DNA of 34,073 nt from an uncultured Clostridia bacterium (lineage in GTDB: Bacteria > Bacillota > Clostridia > Monoglobales > Monoglobaceae): NCBI GenBank assembly GCA_934463175.1, contig CAKSIW010000019.1, positions 1 to 34,073 of the forward strand, written 5' to 3'. The position numbers and the translations under genes are program-made. Within the stretch, counting starts at the first letter, position 1. Each line of letters starts with the position of its first letter. The notes beneath the pieces are model-generated. The model was not told the origin of the DNA. It made no database searches and saw only the letters and a list, made by a program, of their open reading frames with translations. Below are positions 24,015-32,888 of this stretch, piece by piece.

Positions 24015-24450
24015 TTTTTTCACCGACCTCGTCCTTCAGATATTCAATTGCAAGGACATATCCCCGAAAGCCAAGTCCGCAAATCTGCCCTATACATGCA
24101 GGAGCCGTGACAGATTTGTGTCTGAACTCCTCGCGCTTGTGAATGTTGCTGAGGTGAACCTCGACCGCAGGCAGTGCAACCGATGACAGTGCGTCATGAA
24201 TTGCATAGCTGTAGTGGGTGTATGCACCGGGATTTATGACAATTCCGTCATAGTTTCCGAGTGCGTGGTGTATGAAATCAATTATTTCTCCCTCGCCGTT
24301 GCTCTGCACCACAACCGTCTCAATGCCGTGCTCCTCTGCATAGTCCTCAATATATTTTTCCAAATCCGAATATGTCTTTGCGCCGTAAATTTCAGGCTCT
24401 CTGACACCGAGAAGATTTATGTTCGGACCGTTAATCACCATTATTTTCAT
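24004..24450 (-). CDS. aroQ: Type II 3-dehydroquinate dehydratase AroQ
   Basis: Dehydrates 3-dehydroquinate to 3-dehydroshikimate. The small type II fold is clear: INGPNINLLGVREPEIYG (with the catalytic Tyr), QSNGEGEIIDFIHHA, VINPGAYTHYSYAIHDAL and EVHLSNIHKREEFRHKS with the catalytic His. Length 148, normal. It overlaps the end of aroK by 20 bases and has GAGGTGA before its ATG. A type I (aroD) enzyme is absent, so this gene supplies step 3. Confidence 0.97.
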   Translation of the reverse strand: MKIMVINGPNINLLGVREPEIYGAKTYSDLEKYIEDYAEEHGIETVVVQSNGEGEIIDFIHHALGNYDGIVINPGAYTHYSYAIHDALSSVALPAVEVHLSNIHKREEFRHKSVTAPACIGQICGLGFRGYVLAIEYLKDEVGEKNGD

Positions 24451-24940
24451 GTTTCTTCACCTCGGCAATTATTTTTTCAGCCGCCGCCTGCGGCGACACA
24501 TTGTTTTGGATTTCAACATCGCAGTATTTTTCATAAAGCCCGATTCTTCTTGAATAAATCTCGCGTATGCGCTGCACCCCGTCTGCAAGGAGCGGTCTTG
24601 AGGATATGTCCGCATCGCGGCATATGTCCTCAAGCGAACGGTTGAGGAACACCACCGTACACCCCGACACCGCCTGCATGTTTTCGGGACGTTCAACACA
24701 GCCGCCGCCCGTCGAAATCACGCATGAGCTTTCCTTTGCAAGTCTTCCGAGAATTTCGGTTTCGAGCTTTCGGAAATATTCCTCACCGCGCTTTCCGAAA
24801 ATTTCGGAAACCGTCATTCCGCATTCGCGCTCCGCCTCCGAGTCGCAGTCAAAAAACCTGACCCCGAGTCTTTCCGCAAGCAGCTTTCCGACCGTGCTTT
24901 TTCCGCATGAAGGCATTCCGATCAAAACTATATTTTTCAT
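24431..24940 (-). CDS. aroK: Shikimate kinase AroK
   Basis: Phosphorylates shikimate with ATP. Walker A GMPSCGKSTVGKLLAERL, the Asp of DCDSEAE, RGEEYFRKLE with the shikimate-binding Arg, STGGGCVERPENM, and RPLLAD in the lid. Length 169. I chose ATG at 24940, with GAGGG 8 bases upstream. It overlaps aroQ and follows pheA. Confidence 0.95.
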   Translation of the reverse strand: MKNIVLIGMPSCGKSTVGKLLAERLGVRFFDCDSEAERECGMTVSEIFGKRGEEYFRKLETEILGRLAKESSCVISTGGGCVERPENMQAVSGCTVVFLNRSLEDICRDADISSRPLLADGVQRIREIYSRRIGLYEKYCDVEIQNNVSPQAAAEKIIAEVKKHENNGD

Positions 24941-24955
24941 GCACACCGCCCTCTG

Positions 24956-26095
24956 TCAGATAAACTCACGGTAGTTTCCCAAAAGTCTGAAATATGTTGC
25001 ACCGCTTTTTATGTCGCACATTGCACGGCAGATTTCATCATCAAGCAGATTTCCCTCACAGTCAACGAAAAACATATATTCAAAGTTCTTGTCATGTCTC
25101 GGACGCGATTCAATTTTGACCATGTTCAGTCCGTTGTCCGCAATCTCATTCAGGACACGGCTGAGTGCTCCGCTCTCGTTCGGCAAAGCAAACATCATGC
25201 TGATTTTGCCGCATGAGGCGTTCAGGAGTCCGCGCTTTGAAACAGCCGCAAAACGCGTTGTGTTTGCGCGGCTTTTGCTTATGTTGTCCGCAAGAACGGT
25301 CAAGCCGTAGATTTCGGCACAGCGTCTGTCCGCAATTGCCGCAACCGCCTTGTCGCCGCTCCCTGCCGCAAGCTTTGCGCTGAGTGCCGTGTTATAATAC
25401 GGTCGGAACTGCGCCTTCGGGTGCTCATCAAAAAAGCTTTTGCACTGCATATATCCCTGCTCATGCGAATATACCGTGCGAATGTCGTCAAGCGACGCAC
25501 CCTTTTGTCCGATGAGACAATGCTCAATTTCAACATCTGTTTCTCCCACAATGAAAAAGCTGTTCTCTGTCAGAAGGTCATATGAATCCGAAATCGAACC
25601 TGTGTATGAATTTTCAAGCGGCAAAATTCCATAGTCCACCTCACCCTTTTCAACCGCCTCCAACACCTCGGAAAAGGTCATCACGCTTTTTCTCGCGCAG
25701 TCCCCGCCGAATATTTTCATCAGAGCCGATTCGGAATATGCCCCTGCGATTCCCTGATATGCAACGGTCGGTGCGGCTTTCAGCTCCGCCTTATCAAAGC
25801 CTTCCAGCATTTCCTCCGATTTCTCCGCAGAAAACAGCCGTCTGTTCTGGTCTGCACGGCTGATTGCCATAACCGCGCTGAAAAACGCGCGTGCCGTCGC
25901 CGCGTTCTCATCTCCGGCAAGCTCCGCCTTGTCAGCAAGCAGCTCCGCCTCGCGCTTTCTGTCAAGCACGGGCATTCCGCAGCCTCTTTTATATTCCGCA
26001 ACCTTTGCCGTATACCCCATGCGTTCAAGGAACAGCGGCAAAAGCTTTCGGTCTGTTTTGTCTATGCTTTCTCTCAGCTTTTCAAGCTCATTCAT
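24956..26095 (-). CDS. pheA: Bifunctional chorismate mutase/prephenate dehydratase (P-protein)
   Basis: Converts chorismate to prephenate and then phenylpyruvate for phenylalanine. Residues 1-90 are an AroQ-type chorismate mutase (LRESIDKTDRKLLPLFLERM, VLDRKREAELL). The prephenate dehydratase domain follows: VAYQGIAGAYSESA, YGILPLENSYTGSISDSYDLL, and ANTTRFAAVSK with the essential Thr-Arg-Phe. The end is an ACT domain (SGALSRVLNEIADNGLNMVKIESRP), where phenylalanine feedback acts in the family. Length 379. In the operon it separates aroC from aroK. Confidence 0.96.
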   Translation of the reverse strand: MNELEKLRESIDKTDRKLLPLFLERMGYTAKVAEYKRGCGMPVLDRKREAELLADKAELAGDENAATARAFFSAVMAISRADQNRRLFSAEKSEEMLEGFDKAELKAAPTVAYQGIAGAYSESALMKIFGGDCARKSVMTFSEVLEAVEKGEVDYGILPLENSYTGSISDSYDLLTENSFFIVGETDVEIEHCLIGQKGASLDDIRTVYSHEQGYMQCKSFFDEHPKAQFRPYYNTALSAKLAAGSGDKAVAAIADRRCAEIYGLTVLADNISKSRANTTRFAAVSKRGLLNASCGKISMMFALPNESGALSRVLNEIADNGLNMVKIESRPRHDKNFEYMFFVDCEGNLLDDEICRAMCDIKSGATYFRLLGNYREFI

Positions 26096-26121
26096 TTCAA
26101 TTCACATTCCTTTCATCAGTT

Positions 26122-27186
26122 TCATGCTCCCAAATCAAGCAGGGCAAGCGCCATGCAGCTCTCCGCAACAACAGCCGCACGCTGAACAATGCACGGGTCA
26201 TGCCTTCCCTTGATTTCAAGCTCGCAGTTTTCCATTTTTTCAAGATTAACCGTGTTCTGTTTCTTTGCAATTGACGGAGTCGGCTTGACTGCCGCGGAAA
26301 ACACAATCGGCATTCCGTTTGAAATTCCGCCGTTGATTCCGCCGTTGTTGTTTGTTTTCGTAAACACCCTTTCCCCGTCGGTGCAGAACTCGTCATTTGC
26401 ATCATATCCGCGCATATCCGCAAGCCCGAAGCCGCGTCCGAACTCAACCCCCTTGACGGCAGGAACGGAAAACAAAAGCGACGCGGCTTTGCTTTCGACC
26501 GATTCAAAAAACGGTTCTCCAACGCCTGCCGAAACACCCAATGCCGCGCACTCGATTATTCCTCCGACCGAATCACGTTCCGCCGACGCCGCAAGAATTG
26601 CCTTCTGCATATCCTCACCGCGTTCCGCGTCCATTGTCGGGAAGTCCTTTTCCGCAAGTCCGCACAAAAGCTCCTCTGTCAGTTCGCAGTCAAGAAACGA
26701 TTTCTCGCGTATTGCCGCAACGCTCCTTATGTGAGAACCGATGACAATTCCGTGCTTTGACAGAACCTGACGCGCAAGCTCTCCCGCAAAGACAAGCCCT
26801 GCGGTGATTCTGCCCGAAAAATGTCCGCCGCCTCTGAAATCGTGGCTCTCGCCGTATTTTACGAATCCCGTATAGTCCGCATGACCCGGGCGGATAATCC
26901 CTTTCAGATAATCACCCGAACGGGTGTTTTCATTTCGTATTATTCCGCAGATCGGCGTTCCCGAAGTCACTCCGCTGCAAACCCCCGAAAGGATTTCAAC
27001 CGAATCGCACTCCCGTCTCGGTGTTGACAGCTTGTTTCGCCCCGGTGCGCGCCGCTGCATTCCGCGCTCAATTTTCTCCGTGTCCAAAGCAAGCCCCGAC
27101 GGGATTCCGTCCACAACCGCACCGATTGCGCCGCCATGGGACTCGCCGAATATGCTGACTTTAATTCTCGTTCCCCATGTGTTCAT
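26122..27186 (-). CDS. aroC: Chorismate synthase AroC
   Basis: FMN-dependent last step to chorismate. Signatures GESHGGAIGAVVDGIPSG, RRAPGRNKLSTPRREC, RPGHADYTGFVKYG, DFRGGGHFSGRITAG, NNNGGINGGISNG and GRHDPCIVQRAAVVAE. Length 354, slightly short but complete. ATG overlaps the aroA stop as ATGA, so the two are coupled. Confidence 0.97.
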   Translation of the reverse strand: MNTWGTRIKVSIFGESHGGAIGAVVDGIPSGLALDTEKIERGMQRRAPGRNKLSTPRRECDSVEILSGVCSGVTSGTPICGIIRNENTRSGDYLKGIIRPGHADYTGFVKYGESHDFRGGGHFSGRITAGLVFAGELARQVLSKHGIVIGSHIRSVAAIREKSFLDCELTEELLCGLAEKDFPTMDAERGEDMQKAILAASAERDSVGGIIECAALGVSAGVGEPFFESVESKAASLLFSVPAVKGVEFGRGFGLADMRGYDANDEFCTDGERVFTKTNNNGGINGGISNGMPIVFSAAVKPTPSIAKKQNTVNLEKMENCELEIKGRHDPCIVQRAAVVAESCMALALLDLGA

Positions 27187-28448
27187 TTTATCAATCCTCC
27201 CAGTGCCGCATAATCCTCAAAAAATGTCGGATATGACTTTTTCACAGCCTCCCTCGCTCCAACAATCTCAACCGCGCCCTCACAGCGGCATGCCGCAATT
27301 GCAAGTGCCATTGCAATTCTGTGGTCGCCCCATGCCGAAACGGTGTTGCCCGAAAGAACCTGTCTGCCCGATATTTTCAGATAGTCGCTTCCCTCGCATA
27401 TATCAGCTCCGAGCCTTGACAGCTCCGCCGATATTGCCCTGAGCCTGTCACTTTCTTTAATTCTCAGTCTCCCTGCATTAATGATTCTGCTCTCTCCGCG
27501 GCAAAAGCTGAAAAGCACCGCAAGAATCGGAACAAGGTCGGGAATTTCGCTCGCGTCAACCGTGATTCCGTGCATATTGTCTGTGCGGACTGCTCTGTAG
27601 CCGCCGCGGAAGCTTTCAATCTTTCCGCCTGCCTCCTCGATTATCTCAACGATTCTTCTGTCGCACTGAAGACTTTTCGCGTCAAGTCCGCGGCATGAAA
27701 CGCCGCACCCGAGTGCGCCCGCAACAAGAAAAAATGCTGCCTGTGAAAAATCGCCCTCCACCTTGAAATTCTGCGCTTTATATTTTTGATTTCCCTTTAT
27801 GACAAACCTTGAATAGTTCTCATTCTTGATTTTGATTCCGAATCGTTTCAGAACCGACAGTGTCATATCTATATATCCGCGAGACTCCAGACCGCCCTCA
27901 ATCAGAATTTCGCTGTCGCCGTCCAGTTTTGGCAGAGCAAACATCAATCCCGTTATGAACTGTGAACTGATTGCACCGTTCACCGCAAACCTTCCCGGCT
28001 TCAGCCTGCCTGCGGTTTGCAGGACTCCGTCCGACATTCTGTGGGAAATTCCGCATTCCCGAAAAATTCTGAAATACGGTTCAAGCGGTCTCTGCATGAG
28101 TCTGCCGTGACCCCAAAATTCCGCACGGTCGGACATGACCTGTGCAATCGGAATGAAAAACCTCAGTGTCGAACCACTTTCTCCGCAGTCCATTTTCACC
28201 GAATCCGCACAAACGTTCGGTTCTCCGAACACAGCGCAGCCATGCGCCGCGTCATATTCGCACGCACCTCCGAGAGCCGCAATGCACCTGAGTGTCGCAC
28301 GCATATCCTCCGATGACGAAATCCCGTCCACACGGCATTCACCTCCGCTCAGAAATGCGGAAATCAACGCTCTGTGCGCCGCGCTTTTTGACGGCGGCAC
28401 CTTAATTTTCCCCTCCAGCCTTGACGGCTCAATTTTCACAATATCCAT
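27183..28448 (-). CDS. aroA: 5-enolpyruvylshikimate-3-phosphate synthase AroA
   Basis: Adds enolpyruvate to shikimate-3-phosphate; the glyphosate target in this pathway. PSKSAAHRALISAFL holds the substrate-binding Lys-Ser, CGESGSTLRFFIPIA the second site, RPLEPYFRIFRECG the third, EIPDLVPILAVLFSF with the catalytic Asp, and RIKESDRLRAISAELSRLGA. Length about 421. I chose ATG at 28448; GAGGA is about 11 bases upstream, and the TTG at 28454 (5 bases from the site) is an alternative. The upstream TTG at 28496 is inside aroB and unlikely. Confidence 0.95.
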   Translation of the reverse strand: MDIVKIEPSRLEGKIKVPPSKSAAHRALISAFLSGGECRVDGISSSEDMRATLRCIAALGGACEYDAAHGCAVFGEPNVCADSVKMDCGESGSTLRFFIPIAQVMSDRAEFWGHGRLMQRPLEPYFRIFRECGISHRMSDGVLQTAGRLKPGRFAVNGAISSQFITGLMFALPKLDGDSEILIEGGLESRGYIDMTLSVLKRFGIKIKNENYSRFVIKGNQKYKAQNFKVEGDFSQAAFFLVAGALGCGVSCRGLDAKSLQCDRRIVEIIEEAGGKIESFRGGYRAVRTDNMHGITVDASEIPDLVPILAVLFSFCRGESRIINAGRLRIKESDRLRAISAELSRLGADICEGSDYLKISGRQVLSGNTVSAWGDHRIAMALAIAACRCEGAVEIVGAREAVKKSYPTFFEDYAALGGLIK

Positions 28449-28473
28449 ATTCAAACTGTCCTCGTCCGTATTT

Positions 28474-29529
<1,056 letters not shown>

Positions 29530-29573
29530 AACAATCACGCTCCCGTTGCATTTTTATCATTTCAATCACATAT

Positions 29574-29602
29574 ATTTTACCACATTATTCCGCAATTTTC
29601 AA
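29574..29602 (-). promoter_or_regulatory. Sigma-A promoter of the aroB operon
   Basis: TTGAAA (29597-29602), a 17-base spacer, and TAAAAT (29574-29579) on the minus strand, just after the tyrA stop. No terminator separates tyrA from it. Confidence 0.8.
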
Positions 29603-29607
29603 CCTTT

Positions 29608-30468
29608 TCACGGCATTCTTTTCTGCATTTCGAGTTTATTCCCGCGAACCTCGGAAAGCAGCAGCCGCAGCTCATCGCGGTCATTTTTTTCAATTGCAGC
29701 CTTAATTCTTCCGATTGACGTCTGAAGCCTTTCAATCTCCAAAAGAAGATTTTCGCGGTTTTCAAGAAAAAGTCCGCTCCACAGCTCGGGGTTTATGTTC
29801 GCAATTCTTGTGCAGTCACGGAACGCCCCTGCCGTATACGCTCGGTTCATGCCGCGGTTGAAATCAAGGCAGAGAGCCGCCGCCGAAACATGCATAAGGT
29901 CGCTTGTGTATGCAATCACGCTGTCATGCACCTCGGGAGTGCTCTCGGTGATTGAGGTCGCGCCGATATATGCCGCCATTTCACGCACAAGTGCAATTCC
30001 TTCAGGCGTTGAAGCCGCAGTCGGCGTCACAATATATCCGCACATTCCGAACAGCTCGGGCACGGCACTGTCAAATCCGTCAGTCTCCCTGCCTGCCATC
30101 GGGTGTCCGCCGACATATTCGCACCCCTCGGGCAAAACCTTCAGAATCTCCTCCGAAAGCAAGCTTTTCACGCCGCAAACGTCTGTTATGACCGCACCGC
30201 GCTTGAAGTGTCCGCGGTTTTCATCAATTATCCCCGGCACAAGCTCGGGATATACGCAGAACACAACCACATCTGCATTTTCGACCGCGTCCGCCGCATT
30301 TTCAAAAACCGCGTCAGCCGCCCCCTTCTCAATCACCTTACGGCGCGTTTCGGCATTGGTGTCGCAGCCTGCAATATATGCGTTCCGAAAACCGCGAAGG
30401 GCATATGCCATTGAACCGCCGATGATTCCCATACCTATAACCGCAATCTTAAAGCCACAATCCTCCAT
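29608..30468 (-). CDS. tyrA: Prephenate dehydrogenase TyrA
   Basis: Oxidises prephenate to 4-hydroxyphenylpyruvate for tyrosine. Nucleotide loop AVIGMGIIGGSMAYAL, FCVYPELVPGII, ITDVCGVKSLL, GGHPMAGRETDGFD with the catalytic His and AFRDCTRIAN. Length 286. There is no C-terminal ACT domain, unlike some Bacillota TyrA. I chose ATG at 30468, with AGAGGT 8 bases upstream; the codon at 30525 lies inside aroF. It is downstream of aroF under the same attenuator. Confidence 0.93.
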   Translation of the reverse strand: MEDCGFKIAVIGMGIIGGSMAYALRGFRNAYIAGCDTNAETRRKVIEKGAADAVFENAADAVENADVVVFCVYPELVPGIIDENRGHFKRGAVITDVCGVKSLLSEEILKVLPEGCEYVGGHPMAGRETDGFDSAVPELFGMCGYIVTPTAASTPEGIALVREMAAYIGATSITESTPEVHDSVIAYTSDLMHVSAAALCLDFNRGMNRAYTAGAFRDCTRIANINPELWSGLFLENRENLLLEIERLQTSIGRIKAAIEKNDRDELRLLLSEVRGNKLEMQKRMP

Positions 30469-30493
30469 AGCGAAATACCTCTTCCTTTTTATG

Positions 30494-31510
30494 TCAGCAT
30501 TTTCTGCCGAAATGCATTCCCACACCGCGGAGCTTGCCCATCAGTCCCGAGAACTGCTCCAAATCGAGTGACTGTGCGCCGTCGCAGAGTGCGTTTTTCG
30601 GGTCGTTGTGAACCTCAACAATAATTCCGTCAGCTCCGACCGCCATTGCCGCAAGCGACAGAGGCTCAACCATCCAGCTCATGCCTGCCGAATGTGACGG
30701 GTCAACGACAACAGGCAGATGACTCAGCTTTTTCACCGCCGGAATTGCACTGAGGTCAAGCGTGTTTCTTGTGTATGTCTCAAAGGTTCTGATTCCTCTT
30801 TCACAGAGAATGACGTTCGGATTTCCTCCTGCCATGATATATTCCGCAGACATGAGCCATTCCTCAATCGTTGCCGAAAGTCCGCGTTTGAGAAGAATCG
30901 GCTTCTGCGTTTTTCCAAGCTCCTTCAGCAAGTCGAAGTTCTGCATATTTCTTGCGCCGACCTGGATTATATCGACCTCTTTTTCAAAGGTCTCAACCAA
31001 ATCGGGCGACATGATTTCGGTGACAATCGGGAGCCCCGTTTCCTTCCTCGCCTCGCAAAGCAGCTTCAGCCCTTCAAGCTCAAGCCCCTGGAATGAGTAT
31101 GGCGAGGTTCTCGGCTTATATGCGCCGCCACGCAGAATTGCCGCACCGTTTGCCTTCACCGACTCGGCAACGGTCAGAATCTGTTCGCGGTTTTCAACGC
31201 TGCAAGGGCCTGCCATGACAACGAATTTGTCATTTTGTCCGACCTTGACACCGCACACGTCAACCACTGTGTTTTCGGGGTGGAACTTGCGGCTCGCTTT
31301 TTTGAACGGTTCCTGCACTCTGACGATTTTCTCAACGTCGGGATTGAGCAGAAGTCTGTCCGCGTCAACCGCATGGGTATCTCCGACAATTCCGAGAACA
31401 TAGCTGTCCTTGCCTCGGCTGAGGTCAACCGAAAGCCCCTTCTCCTCAATACCTTTTATGAGTAAATCCAAACTTTCCTTGCTTATGCTTGTTTTTGTGA
31501 TAACTACCAT
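30494..31510 (-). CDS. aroF: DAHP synthase, type I-beta, with N-terminal ferredoxin-like domain
   Basis: First step of the shikimate pathway, condensing PEP with erythrose-4-phosphate. An N-terminal domain of about 70 residues (VVITKTSISKESLDLLIKGI to the end of IVRVQEPFKKASR) is the kind that gives Phe/Tyr feedback in Thermotoga-type enzymes. The barrel shows AGPCSVENREQI, LRGGAYKPRTSPYSFQG, EIMSPDLVETF, LLKRGLSATIEEWLMSAEYI, LCERGIRTFETYTRNTLDLS and VDPSHSAGMS. No chorismate mutase fusion. Length 338. Preceded by a leader peptide and terminator at 31585-31778. Confidence 0.96.
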   Translation of the reverse strand: MVVITKTSISKESLDLLIKGIEEKGLSVDLSRGKDSYVLGIVGDTHAVDADRLLLNPDVEKIVRVQEPFKKASRKFHPENTVVDVCGVKVGQNDKFVVMAGPCSVENREQILTVAESVKANGAAILRGGAYKPRTSPYSFQGLELEGLKLLCEARKETGLPIVTEIMSPDLVETFEKEVDIIQVGARNMQNFDLLKELGKTQKPILLKRGLSATIEEWLMSAEYIMAGGNPNVILCERGIRTFETYTRNTLDLSAIPAVKKLSHLPVVVDPSHSAGMSWMVEPLSLAAMAVGADGIIVEVHNDPKNALCDGAQSLDLEQFSGLMGKLRGVGMHFGRKC

Positions 31511-31584
31511 TTCTGTTCACTCCTGTCAGAATTTTTTATAATGCCGCTCATGTGACGGAAAATTGCGCACTTTTCCGATGACAT

Positions 31585-31615
31585 AAAAAATGAGAGCCCG
31601 TATAACGAGCTCTCA
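31585..31615 (-). terminator. Intrinsic terminator in the aroF leader
   Basis: On the minus strand a 10-bp stem (TGAGAGCTCG with CGGGCTCTCA, one U-G pair) closes TTATA and is followed by six Ts (31585-31590). It lies about 30 bases after the leader peptide stop and 75 bases before the aroF start, the place of an attenuator. Confidence 0.85.
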
Positions 31616-31646
31616 TTGACATCTCAATTTTTTCATGCCGCATTCA

Positions 31647-31778
31647 TCATGCCGCACAAGTTATCAGCCCATTATACACTTTATTTTTATTCATGTAAAA
31701 ATAACCGTAGCTAAAATAAAAGCTAAGGCTGATAAAGTAATATTCAACTGACTTCAATAAGCTGTTAGTCAATCTCAT
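31647..31778 (-). CDS. Tyr/Phe-rich leader peptide of the aroF attenuator
   Basis: A 43-codon ORF starts at ATG 31778, with AAAGGA 8 bases upstream, and ends at a TGA. It opens MRLTNSLLKSV and then runs EYYFISLSFYFSYGYFY before MNKNKVYNG. Eleven of 43 residues are Tyr or Phe, ten within 16 codons. The transcript starts at 31836-31808, about 23 bases before the ribosome site, and a terminator follows. This is the layout of ribosome-mediated attenuation: if charged tRNA-Tyr or tRNA-Phe runs short the ribosome stalls in the aromatic run and the RNA refolds. The mechanism is inferred; the ORF, site, promoter and terminator are seen. It is also an unusual arrangement, because Bacillota mostly use T-boxes for this; no T-box sequence is present here. 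Confidence 0.8.
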   Translation of the reverse strand: MRLTNSLLKSVEYYFISLSFYFSYGYFYMNKNKVYNGLITCAA

Positions 31779-31803
31779 ATGAATTTTCCTTTCGGTTATT
31801 TTT
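31661..31803 (-). other. Paired segments of the attenuator RNA
   Basis: Within the leader RNA, AAAAATAACCG at the 5' end (31793-31803) matches CGGTTATTTTT (31697-31707), 11 bp perfect, and TTATCAGCC (31727-31735) matches GGCTGATAA (31661-31669), 9 bp perfect. The two stems cross over, so they cannot form together; a smaller TAGCT/AGCTA stem lies between them. The 3' arm of the first stem lies inside the Tyr/Phe codon run, which a stalled ribosome would cover. Antiterminator pairing was not found by eye. Confidence 0.6.
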
Positions 31804-31807
31804 GCAT

Positions 31808-31836
31808 AGTTTAACACACTTTTTTCCGCTTGTCAA
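31808..31836 (-). promoter_or_regulatory. Sigma-A promoter of leader peptide-aroF-tyrA
   Basis: Consensus TTGACA (31831-31836), a 17-base spacer, and TAAACT (31808-31813) on the minus strand. Transcription starts about 31801. Confidence 0.88.
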
Positions 31837-31847
31837 CCCTTTTTTCA

Positions 31848-31863
31848 AAATTTCCCGAAATTT
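31848..31863. promoter_or_regulatory. Dyad between divergent promoters
   Basis: AAATTTC and GAAATTT form a perfect 7+2+7 inverted repeat between the -35 boxes of the aroF leader (31831-31836) and the radical SAM gene (31865-31870). The location suits an operator for both; the protein is unknown. Confidence 0.5.
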
Positions 31864-31864
31864 C

Positions 31865-31893
31865 TTGACATTCCGAAAAAAAACAAATATACT
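31865..31893 (+). promoter_or_regulatory. Sigma-A promoter of the radical SAM gene
   Basis: TTGACA (31865-31870), a 17-base spacer, and TATACT (31888-31893), giving a short leader before the ATG at 31918. Confidence 0.85.
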
Positions 31894-31917
31894 TTATCTG
31901 TGAAAGGACTGAAACAC

Positions 31918-32808
31918 ATGACCAAAACCGATTTATGCAGCATATGCCCGCGAAAATGCAATATAGACCGCCGCACCGCCTCAGGCTGCTGCGGCGCAGG
32001 CGAACTGCCGCGCCTTGCGCGTGCAGGGCTTCATCTGTGGGAAGAGCCGTGCATAAGCGGCACAAACGGAAGCGGTGCAGTTTTTTTCAGCGGCTGCAAT
32101 CTTGGCTGTGTCTTTTGCCAGAACAAAAAAATCAGCATCGGCGGCTTTGGACGCGAGATCACGTCAGACAGGCTTTCCGAAATTTTTCTTGAGCTTTGCG
32201 CCCTCGGCGCGCATAACATAAACCTTGTCACTCCGACGCCGTACGTTCCGCAAATCAAGGCTGCAATTGACGCGGTGCGCGGAAAAACTGACATTCCGTT
32301 TGTATATAACACAGGAGGCTATGAGCTTGCCGAAACAATCAAATCCCTCCGCGGATATATTGACATATTTCTGACCGACATGAAATATTTCTCCCCCGAG
32401 CTTTCCGCAAAATACAGCGGTGCTCCCGACTATTACGAATCGGCACTCCCTGCGCTCCGGCAAATGCTTCATCAGGCAGGCAAGCCTGTCCCGGACAAGA
32501 ATGGAATCCTGAAAAGCGGCGTGATTGTCCGTCATCTTGTTCTGCCCGGCTGCCGAAAGGACTCAATCCGCCTTCTTCGCGAGCTTGCAAACGAATTTCC
32601 TCCCGACAGCTTTTTGCTGAGTCTGATGAGCCAATACACGCCGTATGAAGAGCTTGAGGATTTTCCCGAGCTGAACCGCAGAATCACGACCTTTGAATAT
32701 AACTCGGTGCTTGACGAGGCAATCCGTCTCGGATTCCGCGGATATATGCAGGACCGCTCAGGTGCCAAGGCGGAGTATACCCCCGACTTCGACCTGAGCG
32801 GAATTTAG
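31918..32808 (+). CDS. Radical SAM protein, PflX/PflA-like (COG1313 type)
   Basis: Iron-sulfur enzyme that cleaves S-adenosylmethionine to a radical. The cluster motif C-x3-C-x2-C is in FFSGCNLGCVFCQNKKIS at about residue 60-75, and there is an extra N-terminal cysteine set (CSICPRKCNIDR, then GCCGAG) as in the PflX group. Later blocks NINLVTPTPYVPQI, VYNTGGYELAETI and ILKSGVIVRHLVLPG fit this group. Length 296. I chose ATG at 31918, 9 bases after AAAGGA. The substrate protein is unknown in this family; no glycyl-radical enzyme is in the window. It is divergent from the aroF leader, ends in a terminator, and is convergent with lgt. Confidence 0.9.
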   Translation: MTKTDLCSICPRKCNIDRRTASGCCGAGELPRLARAGLHLWEEPCISGTNGSGAVFFSGCNLGCVFCQNKKISIGGFGREITSDRLSEIFLELCALGAHNINLVTPTPYVPQIKAAIDAVRGKTDIPFVYNTGGYELAETIKSLRGYIDIFLTDMKYFSPELSAKYSGAPDYYESALPALRQMLHQAGKPVPDKNGILKSGVIVRHLVLPGCRKDSIRLLRELANEFPPDSFLLSLMSQYTPYEELEDFPELNRRITTFEYNSVLDEAIRLGFRGYMQDRSGAKAEYTPDFDLSGI

Positions 32809-32838
32809 CATTTTTAACCTGATATTGGTTGTCCGAAC

Positions 32839-32888
32839 ACGCCTTAATCGGCGTAATTGGGGGTGTCCTTTTCACACCCCTGTTTTTT
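32839..32888 (+). terminator. Terminator of the radical SAM gene, overlapping the lgt end
   Basis: Two hairpins follow each other: ACGCC/GGCGT (32839-32854) and GGGGTGT/ACACCCC (32860-32880), the second followed by TGTTTTTTT on the plus strand. The lgt stop codon lies inside the second hairpin. Confidence 0.8.

Noticed and set aside
31511..31801. T-box riboswitch upstream of aroF
   Set aside because: The leader lacks the conserved T-box sequence and specifier layout and instead holds a Tyr/Phe-rich ORF.
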